Shown here piece by piece: positions 49,154 to 59,813 of a stretch of 64,000 nt of DNA (the first letter of the stretch is position 1; every line of letters starts with the position of its first letter). Both the position numbers and the translations under genes were made by a program. The notes under the pieces are model-generated. The model was not told where the DNA came from, made no database searches, and saw only the letters and a program-made list of their open reading frames with translations. Location: positions 496,001-560,000 of the forward strand of contig JAUPSS010000011.1 of NCBI GenBank assembly GCA_040285825.1, given 5' to 3'. The stretch is from Eukaryota sp. TZLM1-RC. Its lineage: Eukaryota; Metamonada: BaSk clade.

Positions 49154-50453
49154 GTCTTGGGAACCAACTAAAACCGAGAACTTATAGAAAGCGAGAACTT
49201 ATACAATTCCTTGATTACTATCATTAAACCTATTGAGATTACAAGTTTATTCGATATCAATAACTTCAGATGCAATTTCATTCAACTTAGGTGTTAGAAA
49301 ATTCATCAACGGAATTTGTTTCTTCCTAAAAGCGCTTAAACACTGCAATAATTGCAGCATCGAGTGGTTGGATGTGTGAAGTGGCATTCTTTAACAAAAA
49401 CTCAGTCCTCACATTAGACAAATTTTCAGTTAAAATGTGAGATGGGGCATTATCAATGAGCAACAGAATTTGTCTTCCATTTGCTCTCATTGTTTCATTC
49501 AGTTTCTTACAGTAATCGGTAAAAATTGATGAAGTCATCCAAGCCTTTTTGTTAGCATACCACAATAAGTTCAGTGAATTGGCAGTGTTTGGTTTCATAC
49601 CGCGAGGCTTTTGAGACTTGTTGATGATACCGAGAGGCATTTTCTCTGACCCATCTGCATTTACACAAAAAACCAGAGTGATTCTTTGCTTAGAATCTTT
49701 AAAACCAGAAACGTATGATTGAGTTGTGTGAGTTTTAACAGACGTGTTTTTTCTCCAAAAAAGAGCAGCTTCGTCTAAATTCCATATGTCTTCAGATTTG
49801 TACTGAGACAATAATGGTTCCAGAGATCTTCGAAAGTCATCAACAGCCAGTTCATCAACAGAACCTGTATGTCCGTGAGGAGTAAGAACTTTTATTCCAT
49901 GTCTCTGTTTGAAAGATTCGAACCAGCCATCACCGTGTTGTAACTGGTCGCTTTTTGGAATATCCAGGACTTCATAAAGCTGTTCTGCCTTTGTTAGAAT
50001 AACATCTTCAGTGATTGTCATGAGAGCTGAGTTTGACGCAACAAACAGTGCAAGAGCAGCATCAAGGTCAGGGTGTTTTACAGAACGAACTCTCTTTGCA
50101 GATGGTCTCAAATTTTTGCCCAGGGCAAGAGCTTGCTCAAGAACTTGTGAACGTCGCTTCAAAATCTTTCCAATAGTTGTACGATGGGGTTTTGAGGGCA
50201 AGTTGAAAGTCTCTTTAGCCCAGGATGCCAAAGCAGTATTCTTTAGATGAGGATTTTTGTCAGCATATTGGATGAGGAGTGCTGACTGTTTGACACCTAT
50301 CTCTACTGGTTTCGGTTTTGGTGGTTGTGACATGAAAAAGAGAGAAGTTATAAAGCGAGAAGTTACAATTATAAATGACTAAGGGAACCAGAAAAAACGA
50401 GAATTTATAGAGAGTGAGAAGTTATATAGCGAGAAGTTATAGAGATGTTATTG
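49130..50453 (-). mobile_element. pogo/Tigger-like DNA transposon, ends intact
   Basis: 1,324 bp between TA dinucleotides at 49128-49129 and 50454-50455, the duplicated target of the Tc1/mariner superfamily. Terminal inverted repeats of 24 bp, plus internal repeats of the same CGAGAA-TTATA core near both ends (49175-49205; 50341-50440) that look like extra transposase sites. It holds one transposase gene. It is unusually compact for this group. Confidence 0.9.
49326..50333 (-). CDS. pogo/Tigger-like transposase, 335 aa
   Basis: ATG 50333. N-terminal helix-turn-helix (TTIGKILKRRSQVLEQA), CENP-B-type HTH (GDGWFESFKQRHGIKVL), then a DDE_1 domain: IWNLDEAALFWR (first Asp), ILLLIDNAPSHIL (second Asp), SHIQPLDAAIIAVFKRF (third Asp), giving the DD30D spacing of pogo. 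It stops right after the third Asp block; Tigger proteins usually run 100-200 residues further. The catalytic triad is complete and the frame has no break, so it could be active or recently so. Confidence 0.88.
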   Translation of the reverse strand: MSQPPKPKPVEIGVKQSALLIQYADKNPHLKNTALASWAKETFNLPSKPHRTTIGKILKRRSQVLEQALALGKNLRPSAKRVRSVKHPDLDAALALFVASNSALMTITEDVILTKAEQLYEVLDIPKSDQLQHGDGWFESFKQRHGIKVLTPHGHTGSVDELAVDDFRRSLEPLLSQYKSEDIWNLDEAALFWRKNTSVKTHTTQSYVSGFKDSKQRITLVFCVNADGSEKMPLGIINKSQKPRGMKPNTANSLNLLWYANKKAWMTSSIFTDYCKKLNETMRANGRQILLLIDNAPSHILTENLSNVRTEFLLKNATSHIQPLDAAIIAVFKRF

Positions 50454-50455
50454 TA
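50430..50455 (-). repeat. Right terminal inverted repeat of the Tigger-like element with TA
   Basis: CGAGAAGTTATAGAGATGTT then ATTG, followed by TA at 50454-50455. Confidence 0.9.
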
Positions 50456-50529
50456 GATTCTAATTTATTTCCAAATTGAGTCAAAAAATTCAGAATTTGC
50501 CTTTTGACATCATCAATAATTCTGAGATA

Positions 50530-52090
50530 ACAACCAAAAAAAATCAAACTGATTTTTTTTAAATAAAAATTGTATTCAAAACCTATAAATCAACATCTAA
50601 AAAATCCATCTCTCCCAGAACAAAAACACTAGATGCAACTCTCTCATAATGAGATCCAAGAGAAAGCAAAGCATCAGAAACCATCTTCAACATCCCCTTA
50701 AAAATAGAAAACACAATTCTATTTTGCCAAAACAATCTGTTGAAATTTCTGCCAGTTCTTCTCTTTACAATCATTTCAAAATCATCCAAAAAACGTAAAG
50801 CAGTTGGTGCAAGTGAACCAAAAAGGGAAAATACAAAAGGATACAAATTGTATTTTGCATGCTGTAGACTGGCCAATTTAGACAAAGGTTCATTGTATTT
50901 TTTGAATTTAAAATTTTCAGCATTTGAAAGGGGATTATGAATTTCAGAATTAACTAGCCTTTCATTTGAGGCATTACAAGGATCAACAGACATTACATCC
51001 AATAAAATGAAACTTCCATCTAATCCAGGTAATATAACATCACCTCTATTATTCTTATGAAAATCATCTTCAGCATCAAACAAATTTGACAACAGAGGTT
51101 CTAAGAAGGATTCAATTCTATGAGATTTACACATACAAAATAACTGGTCTCTTACAGCATCATGAACCTTCCTTCTAAAAGTAATAAAATGTTTACAATT
51201 TAACAAATGATCGTGCTTAATAAAGGTGACGTTAACGTCGTTAATAAAAAAATCAATTGGTTCATCGCCAATAATCAGACATTTGGCAATATCTAATGAG
51301 AGACCAATATCTTTATAACGCTGTTGAATAAAAGTTGGTTTTTTTGAGAACTGAAAAAGGAAGAAATGACAGAAATGTCATCCATATATGTAACAATATG
51401 TATTTCTGGAAAAATTTCTTTTAATTCATACATTAAAGGATGAATTGCCAAACAAAGGAAAATGGAACCAAGCGGATTGCCCTGTTTAACACCTGAAGAA
51501 GAAAGCAGGTCAAAATATTTATAGACCAATGTTGATGATTTTCCATAAAAAATAGAGAAAAGACTCAACTTCGGAAAAATGCTTTTCCAACAAAGGAAAA
51601 TTGGAAGAACGGCATACACAATTAAAAGCATTTTTAAAATCTGAAGTAAAAATGTAATTAGAATTACTAAAATTAAAGAATACATCAGACGAAAGGCCAG
51701 TAACAGAAACACCATCAGTTGTCTTGATTCCACGATGAAAACGGATGACAAATTCTTTGGCTTTTTCCCCAATTCTTTTAATAATAAGGGAAACAAAAAT
51801 TCTGGCGAACGATTCTCCAATTGCAAATGGACGAATTCTGGATGGATTTTTCTTGAGGGGAAGTAAACGAGTACTGTTCATCTCATCAGGCTCTTTAATT
51901 TTCAAGGTAAAAAGAGTGTTGAAAAAATAGACGAGATCATCAATAAGTTCAGGTCACTGACCAGCAGCTGACTTAGTCATATCAAAATTCATCTCAAATG
52001 GTCCTGGAGCTTTTCCAACAGGCATATGATGAATGAATTTTGATACCTCTGAAGCATTCACAGGATTTTTCAACAAATATTTTAAAATGT
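50530..52090 (-). mobile_element. LINE-C, internally deleted copy
   Basis: From the 5' side: LLKNPVNASEVSKFIHHMPV, GKAPGPFEMNFDM, RPFAIGESFARIFVSLIIKR, TSDFKNAFNCV, SSSGVKQGNPLGSIFLCLAI, TYMDDISVISSF; after a deletion near 51207-51290 the 3' part gives MLNCKHFITFRRKVHDAVRD, NNRGDVILPGLDGSFILLDV, MSVDPCNASNERLV, FGSLAPTALRFLDDFEMIV and FLDVDL. RT motifs survive across frameshifts. The 3' poly(A) (T run on plus) is at about 50530. A distinct family from A, B and D. Confidence 0.85.
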
Positions 52091-52094
52091 TTTT

Positions 52095-52690
52095 ACTATG
52101 ACTCGAACTGCAAGAATTTCGTGTATCAAAGAACCTTTGCCGGAAGCAACACTGTCATTAAATAATTTTGGCTCTGATGATAGAGGTGATATACACGGTG
52201 ATTGGATTGATCGCTCTGAAGCTGTTGTTGACTTTGTCTCATATATTGTTACAAATGACACTTTGGTGTAAAGGAGAAAGCTTAATCCTGTAAGTGCTCT
52301 TGAATTTAAAGCTGAAGAAAAACATAGAAAATATGACAAATACATCGAAGAAGCTAATGCTGCTAGAAATACACAACTAGTTTCTATTGTTTCCCCTTTT
52401 CTTTAAACGGGACCTATCAGTAGAAGGAGGAACCGTTTTGAATGATTTCCAAAAATTGGTTAAAGAACAAACAATGAAAAGATTTGATATCTTTTAATGG
52501 CCCTCTCGAATTCAATTTGCCATTATTAATAGATTATTTCTGTTTTTCATTCGAATTAGAGAAGCTTTAGCTAGACAGCAAGCAGATCAAGATTTTGTAG
52601 AGGAAATCTTGGTTCAATGATAGTCGTCCCATTAGTTATGAGTTAATTTCATTAAGTGTGCAAGTTTAATAAATACAAATTTTGTATAGA
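52095..52690 (+). mobile_element. LINE-B, decayed 3' fragment
   Basis: TRTARISCIKEPLPEATLSL-like start, NNFGSDDRGDIHGDWIDRSE, VVDFVSYIVTNDTLV-stop, AEEKHRKYDKYIEEANAARN, FLFRIREALARQQADQDFVE, EEILVQ. Stops and frameshifts. The 3' end is near 52690. Confidence 0.75.
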
Positions 52691-52739
52691 CAATGAAAGA
52701 AAATGTTTTGATACGAAAAAATTCTCTTCCTCTTTTGTT

Positions 52740-53503
52740 CAACAGTAACTGAGAAGGAGCCGAGGGGGTGTTTTGTGACCTTTCAAACGTGTAAATGCAC
52801 TTTCAAATAATATTATATTATATGAAATATAGCGATCACACAAGACAGGTTCAATTCCAAAAGCTGCAAATTTAATACACTTATGGAGTATAAAGAACAA
52901 AACAAATAAATAAATGGTATTGTTGGCGAAGTCTATCATCAAAAAAATCCTAAGGAAACTGAGCTGGTGGGCTGAGATTAATCGCACAAGATTTGAGGCA
53001 AAGATGATTCAGAGATTCAAATCCGTAATTGGTGATCCATGTCAAGTAGTTATCGGAATCGGAGACTGGGAACAACGAAAACACATGAAATTCAAAGAAC
53101 CTCACAAAGGAAAAGGTTTGAGAATTCTATTTAAAAAAGGCTCGTTATAAGGTCCTTTTGATTGATGACTTTCGAACCAATTGCTGTTGTTTCAACTGTA
53201 AGAGATCGGAGAAAACAGTTGAAACGTATCAATGGTGCAGAAATCCTAAGACATGGAAGAGGCATGAGATGTCTATTCGTCACGGGCTTACCATGTGTAA
53301 ATCATGCGAAAGTTTGTGGAATAGAGATCGAAATGCTTCGCTGAATATGTGGGTGATGATGGAATCACACGTAAATCGTGGAGATAGACCAATATACCTA
53401 CAGAGAGCCAAGGTTGATGAAGGTTCTGAAAAGAAGGTATTAAGAGTATTAAAAACTCAGAACCTCTTCATTGGTGTAAAAGGGCACTTATTTCTTTGTT
53501 ATT
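52740..53503 (+). pseudogene. Fanzor copy B, C-terminal half of the A family
   Basis: After a decayed, partly deleted start (52740-52900) the frame gives KKILRKLSWWAEINRTRFEA, MIQRFKSVIGDPCQVVIGIG, DWEQRKHMKFKEPHKGKGLR, then after a 1-base shift near 53145 DDFRTNCCCFNCKRSEK, MSIRHGLTMCKSCESLWNRD, RNASLNMWVMMESHVNRGDR. Zinc ligands and RuvC-III Asp are intact. RuvC-II position is Asp as in copy A. RuvC-I is missing. Its right end is split by a LINE-C with a 12-bp duplication; the continuation GACATCATTTGTAAGA at 54345-54360 ends at the NME7 ATG. Confidence 0.85.
53492..53503. repeat. Target-site duplication of LINE-C, left copy
   Basis: TTCTTTGTTATT, repeated at 54333-54344. With one copy removed, the right ends of Fanzors A and B align without a gap. 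Confidence 0.85.
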
Positions 53504-54332
53504 TTTTTTATTTAATTTTAATTTTATTCAAAACCTATAAATCAACATCTAAAAAATACATCTCCCCCAAAACAAAAACACTAGATGCAACTCTATCATA
53601 GTGAGATCCAAGAGACAGCAAAGCATCAGAAACCATCTTCAACATCCCTTTAAAAATAGAAAACACAATTCTATTTTGCCAAAACAATCTGTTGAAATTT
53701 CTGCCAGTTCTTCTCTTTACAATCAATTCAAAATCATCCAAAAAACGTAAAGCAGTTGGTGCAAGTGAACCAAAAAGGGAAAATACAAATGGATACAAAT
53801 TGTATTTTGCATGCCGTAGACTGGCCAATTTGGACAAAGGTTCATTGTATTTTTTGAGTTTGAAATTTTCAGCATTTGAAAGTGGATTATGAATTTCAGA
53901 ATTAACAAGCCTTTCATTTGAGGCATTAGAAGGATCAACAGACATTACATCCAATAAAATGAAGCTTCCATCTAATCCAGGTAATATAACATCACCTCTA
54001 TTATTCTTATGAAAATCATCTTCAGCATCAAACAGATTTGACAACAGAGGTTCCAAGAAGGATTCAATTCTATGAGATTTACACATACAATATAACTGGT
54101 CTCTTACAGCATCATGAACCTTGCTTCTAAAAGTAATAAAATGTTTACAATTTAACAAATGAGTAATTGTAATTTCTCGAGAACATTTACAAATTAAATT
54201 ATGAGGTAAATTATCAGGCCAGATAAAGGAACGAAATCTCATGTTCAGAGTCCAAGCAGAATCGGTTAAGAGAGTACCATAAACTTGGGGAATTGTTGTT
54301 ACTAAGGCAGAAGAAGTACTGTCACACATATC
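53504..54332 (-). mobile_element. LINE-C, 5'-truncated copy between Fanzor B and NME7
   Basis: An intact 264-codon frame (54329-53535) encodes SALVTTIPQVYGTLLTDSAW, FIWPDNLPHNLICKCSREIT, THLLNCKHFITFRSKVHDAV, RGDVILPGLDGSFILLDVMS, FGSLAPTALRFLDDF and ends FLDVDL. It therefore has the complete knuckle and endonuclease with no stop, so the insertion is young. 3' A-rich tail (T run at 53503-53530). Confidence 0.9.
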
Positions 54333-54344
54333 TTCTTTGTTATT
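54333..54344. repeat. Target-site duplication of LINE-C, right copy
   Basis: TTCTTTGTTATT, identical to 53492-53503. Confidence 0.85.
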
Positions 54345-54360
54345 GACATCATTTGTAAGA

Positions 54361-55383
54361 ATGACTCATCCAGACCGTCTCACCTTCATTTTACACTACC
54401 ATGATCCCCAAGCGGAACTCAACCGAGTATATAACCTTCTCTTCTTTCCATCTGACAACTCTATCGAAATCCATGACCCCAAGCTTAAACGTATTTTCCT
54501 TCGTCGCATACCCTTCCCCAGTTTATCATTAAACGACTTCATCATTGGCAACTCTGTTGATATTCACTCCCGACAGATGAAAGTTGCTGACTATGGTGAC
54601 TCGTGTACCAGGGACTACCTCACTGCTTCCCAAGAGACTATCACCGTCGTCATCCCCCCTTCAAAGTTTCCTTCTTTCGGAACTATTATTCAATCCTGTC
54701 TTGATGCTAACCTCCGTCCAACCAAACTCCGTTGCTTTTCCTCCTCTTCTTGTAAGTCTCTTGACCGTCTGTCCTCATTATCCAATGAACCTAGTGGAGT
54801 GGTGTGTTTTTTCAAATTAACTGGTAATGATTGTTTAACCAAATGGGCAACTATTTCGTCTTCTTTCTCTTTACCTCCTGTTGATGACTTTTCTACCATT
54901 GAACAAGTCTTTCAATCAGTTGAATATAACCCTTGCCCTGTAGATTCTGAGAATTCCTCCTTGTTGTTAATTAAACCCCATTGTGTCAAGCATCAAAAAT
55001 GGGGCGATTTGATTGGTGACGTCATGAAAAACTTTGCTATTTCAACAATAGGCTCTTTTAATTTCACCAGAGAGCAGGCAGCTGAGTTTCTTGAAGTATA
55101 CAGGGGGGTTTTGAACGAATATGATGGATGGTGTAAAGATTTAAGTTCTGGGATGGTTGTTGCCTGTCATATCAAAGGTGATGATGTTATGATTGTCAAT
55201 CAATTACGTGATTGGGTAGGTCCAGTTGATCCTGAGATTGCTAAACAATTAGCACCAAATTCAATCAGAGCTAGATATGGTAAAAATAGAATATTTAATG
55301 CGGTTCATACCACTGATTTGATCGATGATGGGTCACTAGAGGTTCATTATTTGTTTGAATTTATGTGGAAGTATGGAAATTAA
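54361..55383 (+). CDS. NME7: NME7-like DM10/nucleoside diphosphate kinase protein
   Basis: ATG 54361, 340 aa. DM10 domain (residues about 5-85): FILHYHDPQAELNRVYNLLF, SLNDFIIGNSVDIHSRQMKV ADYGD. Then a degenerate first NDK domain (ETITVVIPPSKFPSFGTII; no NAVH or KPD-type site) and a second NDK domain (LLIKPHCVKHQKWGDLIGDV; YRGVLNEYDGWCKDLSSG; WVGPVDPEIAKQLAPNSIRA; FNAVHTTDL with the phospho-acceptor His). Known role: gamma-tubulin ring complex and axonemal microtubule inner protein, hence a flagellated organism. The 16 bp directly before the ATG belong to the right end of Fanzor B. Its end is convergent with the TMC-like gene, 67 bp away. Confidence 0.93.
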   Translation: MTHPDRLTFILHYHDPQAELNRVYNLLFFPSDNSIEIHDPKLKRIFLRRIPFPSLSLNDFIIGNSVDIHSRQMKVADYGDSCTRDYLTASQETITVVIPPSKFPSFGTIIQSCLDANLRPTKLRCFSSSSCKSLDRLSSLSNEPSGVVCFFKLTGNDCLTKWATISSSFSLPPVDDFSTIEQVFQSVEYNPCPVDSENSSLLLIKPHCVKHQKWGDLIGDVMKNFAISTIGSFNFTREQAAEFLEVYRGVLNEYDGWCKDLSSGMVVACHIKGDDVMIVNQLRDWVGPVDPEIAKQLAPNSIRARYGKNRIFNAVHTTDLIDDGSLEVHYLFEFMWKYGN

Positions 55384-55450
55384 CAATTGTAAAATAAATC
55401 TTTATTATTTCTTTTACTTATGTACAAAACTTTTTTTTAAAATGAATTTT

Positions 55451-57562
55451 TTAATTGTTTGTTCTGGATATTATAGAATTTTTCACTTTAATTACATGCC
55501 TTAATGAATCAATAGTCATGTTACTGGAATTGGTCTTATTTAAAAGTTCCTTGTTGAAAATGTTCATTGACAGAAATCCCAAAAAACTAACAAAAAGTAA
55601 ACAAATTGAAATAACAAACAACAAAAGAGGATTTAAACCAAATGAAATAATAAATTCTCCAATTGAAGAGCCCTTTAAATGATTTTTAAACTCCGAGAAG
55701 GGCGAAATAGCTTCAAAAGGTCCACAATTATGGTTTAAAAAGAAAGAAAAATAAATAATATTTGCCACCAACAGCCCAGTTACCAAAGAAAAAAGCAAGC
55801 TGAAAATAAAACCAATTGATTCTGTCCTGAAGTGATCTTTAGGTCTTTTTAAAAACACATTTAAATACAATCGATCCCACTTTGTTGTTAAAAAAGCTAA
55901 AATTACTGCAATTACACTTGTAAATGGAGAATAAGGTAATACTAAACAGCAGAGAGCATATTGGTAAAGGACACGTAAGCCAGCATCAGCTACCACGAAT
56001 TCCTGGGTTTTCTCTTGTTTTTGGTCTTTGTTTTGCTCTTTTTTTGACCACCTTTTGATGGAGCTTCTAACAATCGCTATAAACAAAGGAGAGAGCTTTT
56101 CAACAATAAAAACTGTTAGAATGAGATTTGTTAATTGGTTACCAACAAAATCAAGCCCGCAGTCGAACTGAGAGTCAGAATACCTGGAATTTAAAACAGA
56201 AAGATAAGCATATCCAATGTTGCAAATATTAAAAAACCTAAACAAAAATAATCTTTTAATTCTTTTTTGATTAACTTCAGCAGGGTTAGGGTTTGATTCC
56301 AAATAAAGAGTGAACGAAATAATTCTAGGGGACAAAAGGTTCAAAAAAGCAAGAATTAATGAGACTATGACGTTTCCAAGGAAAGAGAGAGCCCCTGACC
56401 ATATTTCTATCACAAACTGTCGAACGACATCAGCATACAAGATAACTAAAAGGATTGTAGCAGCAGTAACGACAGTGTAACCAATCAAAACAACTAAAGC
56501 AATCAACCGTTTGACTTTCAAAGACCAACCTCTGTACACTTCACCAAGCTTCTGTTGCCTGGCTGATTCCTCATTAAGGTTAACCAAAAGTGATTCTGTC
56601 ATCAAGTTCTGTTGAACAGAAGTGGGTTCAGTCCCAGCAATGTTCCAATTCCAACCAAACACTATTGAAGCAAAAGTATATGAATCTGATGAAGTTGAGG
56701 CAGACTTGGCCATGACTTTGTAGTACAAAAGTCCAGAATTTAAAACAAAAAAACCAGAAAATATTATCAACAGAATCATTGTGCCATAAATAAATAACAA
56801 GTAAAGAAATTCCAGAGATGAATTTAATTCAGATAGCTTGAAAAAAACAGGATATGGTCCAATAAAAGGAGCAAACTTACCACCAGAGATTACACTGACT
56901 AACATGGGTAAGGATAGCAACGAGCAGATTAAGAAACAAGAAAACACAAACCTTGAGAATTGGAAATGGAAAGCACAGGTTGTCCCGTGAGATTTCTCGA
57001 CTGAGTAAACGTCACTTGAGAGAAAAGGGAACAATGACGATAGAAAGGTCAAAAAAGAAGTCACTTTTGATCTGATAGAAACCTTATCAACGTTATCAAT
57101 AGGAATACTAAGTTCGCCATCGTCAACCATTGCTTTCCTCAACTCTTCTATTTCTTTAAGCGCTCGTTTCCTTCCATAAGAAAGATTTTCTTTCTGGCTT
57201 TTACTTCTCTTCAGTAAGAGCGGATCTGGGCGGTTAGACTTGGAGGTGGCATCACGAACCAGGGCTTCTTGGTCATTGAGGAGTTCCTTGAGGGCTGAGG
57301 AGTGCCGTTTTTCCTTTTGTACTTTGTTTCTTAGCTTCGTGATGTGTTCTTTGGCAAGAGAAAGAGAGTTTTCGAGTTGGGTGATTCTCTGCTTCATGTC
57401 TGGAACATTCTTTTTAGAGGACGAAGAGGTGAAAGTGGTTGTTGGATCTGCATCAGAGGTAGGCCCTATCTGATTGGGTAGCAATTCAAGTTCAGTAAGA
57501 TCGCTCGGTGTAACATTCGTGGGTTCGGATGTATCAGGAGATATATTGTCAGTGTCTGACAT
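55451..57562 (-). CDS. TMC-like multi-pass membrane protein, 703 aa
   Basis: ATG 57562. Ser/Thr-rich N-terminus, then a coiled coil (ITQLENSLSLAKEHITKLRN, residues about 58-110). About nine to ten membrane segments follow, e.g. SCFLICSLLSLPMLVSVI, MILLIIFSGFFVLNSGLLYY, LIALVVLIGYTVVTAATILL, IVSLILAFLNLLSPRIISFT, LLLFVISICLLFVSFLGFLS. IVFGWNWNIAGTEPTSVQQN and the LLSPRIISFTLYLES-NP segment recall transmembrane channel-like (TMC) proteins of the TMEM16/OSCA/TMC superfamily; the classic CWET motif is not obvious. Mechanosensitive channel or scramblase are the family functions; neither can be assigned. It starts exactly after the shared right-end/promoter block. Confidence 0.6.
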   Translation of the reverse strand: MSDTDNISPDTSEPTNVTPSDLTELELLPNQIGPTSDADPTTTFTSSSSKKNVPDMKQRITQLENSLSLAKEHITKLRNKVQKEKRHSSALKELLNDQEALVRDATSKSNRPDPLLLKRSKSQKENLSYGRKRALKEIEELRKAMVDDGELSIPIDNVDKVSIRSKVTSFLTFLSSLFPFLSSDVYSVEKSHGTTCAFHFQFSRFVFSCFLICSLLSLPMLVSVISGGKFAPFIGPYPVFFKLSELNSSLEFLYLLFIYGTMILLIIFSGFFVLNSGLLYYKVMAKSASTSSDSYTFASIVFGWNWNIAGTEPTSVQQNLMTESLLVNLNEESARQQKLGEVYRGWSLKVKRLIALVVLIGYTVVTAATILLVILYADVVRQFVIEIWSGALSFLGNVIVSLILAFLNLLSPRIISFTLYLESNPNPAEVNQKRIKRLFLFRFFNICNIGYAYLSVLNSRYSDSQFDCGLDFVGNQLTNLILTVFIVEKLSPLFIAIVRSSIKRWSKKEQNKDQKQEKTQEFVVADAGLRVLYQYALCCLVLPYSPFTSVIAVILAFLTTKWDRLYLNVFLKRPKDHFRTESIGFIFSLLFSLVTGLLVANIIYFSFFLNHNCGPFEAISPFSEFKNHLKGSSIGEFIISFGLNPLLLFVISICLLFVSFLGFLSMNIFNKELLNKTNSSNMTIDSLRHVIKVKNSIISRTNN

Positions 57563-57636
57563 CGGCTAGCAGCACAAAAATGTCAAGTAGAAGTAACCCG
57601 TTAAGATTATTGGAGGATGTGGATGAAATGAATCAA
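57558..57636 (-). promoter_or_regulatory. Right-end/promoter block, copy 2 (directly before ATG 57562)
   Basis: On the coding strand it ends TTTTTGTGCTGCTAGCCG and then ATGTC. It is about 85% identical to copy 1. It still shows the end of the Fanzor E tail: LIHFIHILQ-stop against LIHFIFIFQ-stop in copy 1. The rest of that Fanzor is gone. Confidence 0.7.
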
Positions 57637-57799
57637 GATGATCTTTAGCTTATTTTATTTATCAAAATATTTTGTTTTAATAAACAAATTACTATGGGGA
57701 TGACATTGAACCAAGTCATTCTTAAAAAAAGCGTTCATTTTTTCAACCAATTTAATTAATTATTTATTCTGTCTGAATATGTACCTCTAACATCTCAAA

Positions 57800-59813
57800 A
57801 ATAACTCACAATTTAAAAGAAGACTCAATCATGAGAACCGTAAATCTATTGAAACCACCCTCAAACATCAAACCTCTCGAGTAAAGTTTATTAAACCTCT
57901 GGGAATTCTACAACATCGATGCTTGAAATGCCGCATAGTTGATAACTACCACCCTCCCATAAGAATACTTCAAGAAACTCGTCCGACCAAATGCAATGAA
58001 TTTGCTTTCGTTTTTAAAAGATTTTTTGATCAATTATGTAAAGGAAAGTATGCTATCAATATTCTTTGGGAATTTTTTCGTTCTTTTTGTCCTCTTTTTG
58101 AACAAAATTTCGTAAATATTTCCGAAGATTTAACTAATATAGCACCGAGAAATCAGTCATCCGAGAAATTAAGTAAAATTTTTGAAGACAAATGCTTTGA
58201 CAACAAATGGTCCAAGGCTTTGTCAGCTTTAAGTCCCGGAGTTAAAGCACCCAACAATGAAAATACAATAGATAAATTAAAAATACTTCATCCTTATGAA
58301 GACCCTATAATGGATCAAAATTTTTACGGCACATTCTGGGAAAATTATCCATTGATGCCATCCGAAGTTTTTTCGGTTATCAAAAAGAGACCACGTGGTA
58401 AGTCTGCCGGACTTTCTGGTATTACTATTGATCATGTAAAAGCCGCGATTATTTCTTCAGAAGATTGCCTTGGTTTATTGACCAAATTTTTCAACCAAAT
58501 ATTATCTGGTCAACTCAAATACCCAGAAGAATTAAGAAGTTCTCGTTTGACTGCACTTGTCAAAAATTCCAAAATAAAAGTTCGTCATATTGCAGTCTCT
58601 GAGGGCTTATAAAATATTGTTTCTGCGTGTTGCTTGAGCAGGTTCAATGAGAAAGCAAAAAGATTTAATTACCCTTTCAATATGGAATTAATACCACTGA
58701 TGGAGTCTCTTCAGCGATATTTGCTACTGATGTATTATTTCGCCAAAATGAATCCAATGTTTGTATGTCATTGGATTTCAGTAATGCATTCATTTCACTC
58801 AGTCGTCGCAGTATCCATAGTGCTTTATTGCAATATATGCCTAAATTAATGCCGTATTTCCAATCAACATATAGCACATATTCTAATTTACATTTTGTAA
58901 TTGCATTTTGAGTTCATCAAGTAATGTAAAGCAAGGAGATCCGTTAGGACCTCTTTTGTTTTGTTTGGCCATTCATCCTATTTTAATGCAAATTCAAGGG
59001 ATGTATCCTTCGCTAAAAATGATTGCATATATGGATGATGTTGTGCTTATCGGTGATTTAAATATTGTGAAACAAGCAACTGTATGTTTTAAAGAATTAT
59101 TTACCAAAATTGGTCTCCGACTTAATTTACTTAAATGTGTTTTGTTATAGAATTTTCCAGTTTCCACAATAGTTGATGGTATTGAAATTCAAGCCAAATT
59201 ATATTCAATTGATGCTATTCGTCATTTGGGTTCGTTTTTAGGAAATAATGATGAAATTACCAAAAAATTGTTTGAAAAGTTGAACTCGATTTCCGACAAA
59301 ATTGACCAAATGATGAATTTAGATATACAAAAACACATCAAAATTACCATTATAAGACTGTGTTTTAGTTCCAATTTCAATCATATATTTCGACCTACAA
59401 ATCCTCTTGTCACTAGGCCTTTGGCTCAGAAGTTTAATGAATTACGTGCAAAAGTTCTGTCACAATTACTGGGATGTAAAATGTTCCAAATTCCAGACCA
59501 TGCTTACCTTAGTCCACATTATGGCGGTTTAAGGTGGACGAAGGCTTCTATTCTTACCTCGTGTGCTTTTGTTGGTGGATGCAGAAATGCAATCTTTGAG
59601 TTTTCCGAAAGATTGTCAGATTGGGAAGATTTATTGATGGCAACGCAAAGTTCCACTGTTTTTGCATTAAATGAAGAAATTTCAAAAAGTGATGCAGAAA
59701 AATGGGGTCGATGCTTTCCCCAATCATTCAATAGCAATATTCCAGAAAAGAATGTTTTAAATTTGAAGTACACTCTTCGAACATTGCAGAAACGATTGAC
59801 TGGAATGTATGAA
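57800..59813 (+). mobile_element. LINE-B, near full-length copy, 5' part
   Basis: Starts near 57800 with a Cys pair (CLKCRIVDNYHPP). RT region: MPSEVFSVIKKRPRGKSAGL, SSRLTALVKNSKIKVRHIAV, SSNVKQGDPLGPLLFCLAIH, AYMDDVVLIGDLN, IRHLGSFLGNNDEITKKLFE. Stops and shifts near 58610-58900 and 59150. It is interrupted at 59813 by LINE-A and resumes at 61882, where GMYE | NDLYNNICSSAVLNQDL continues the frame. Confidence 0.8.
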
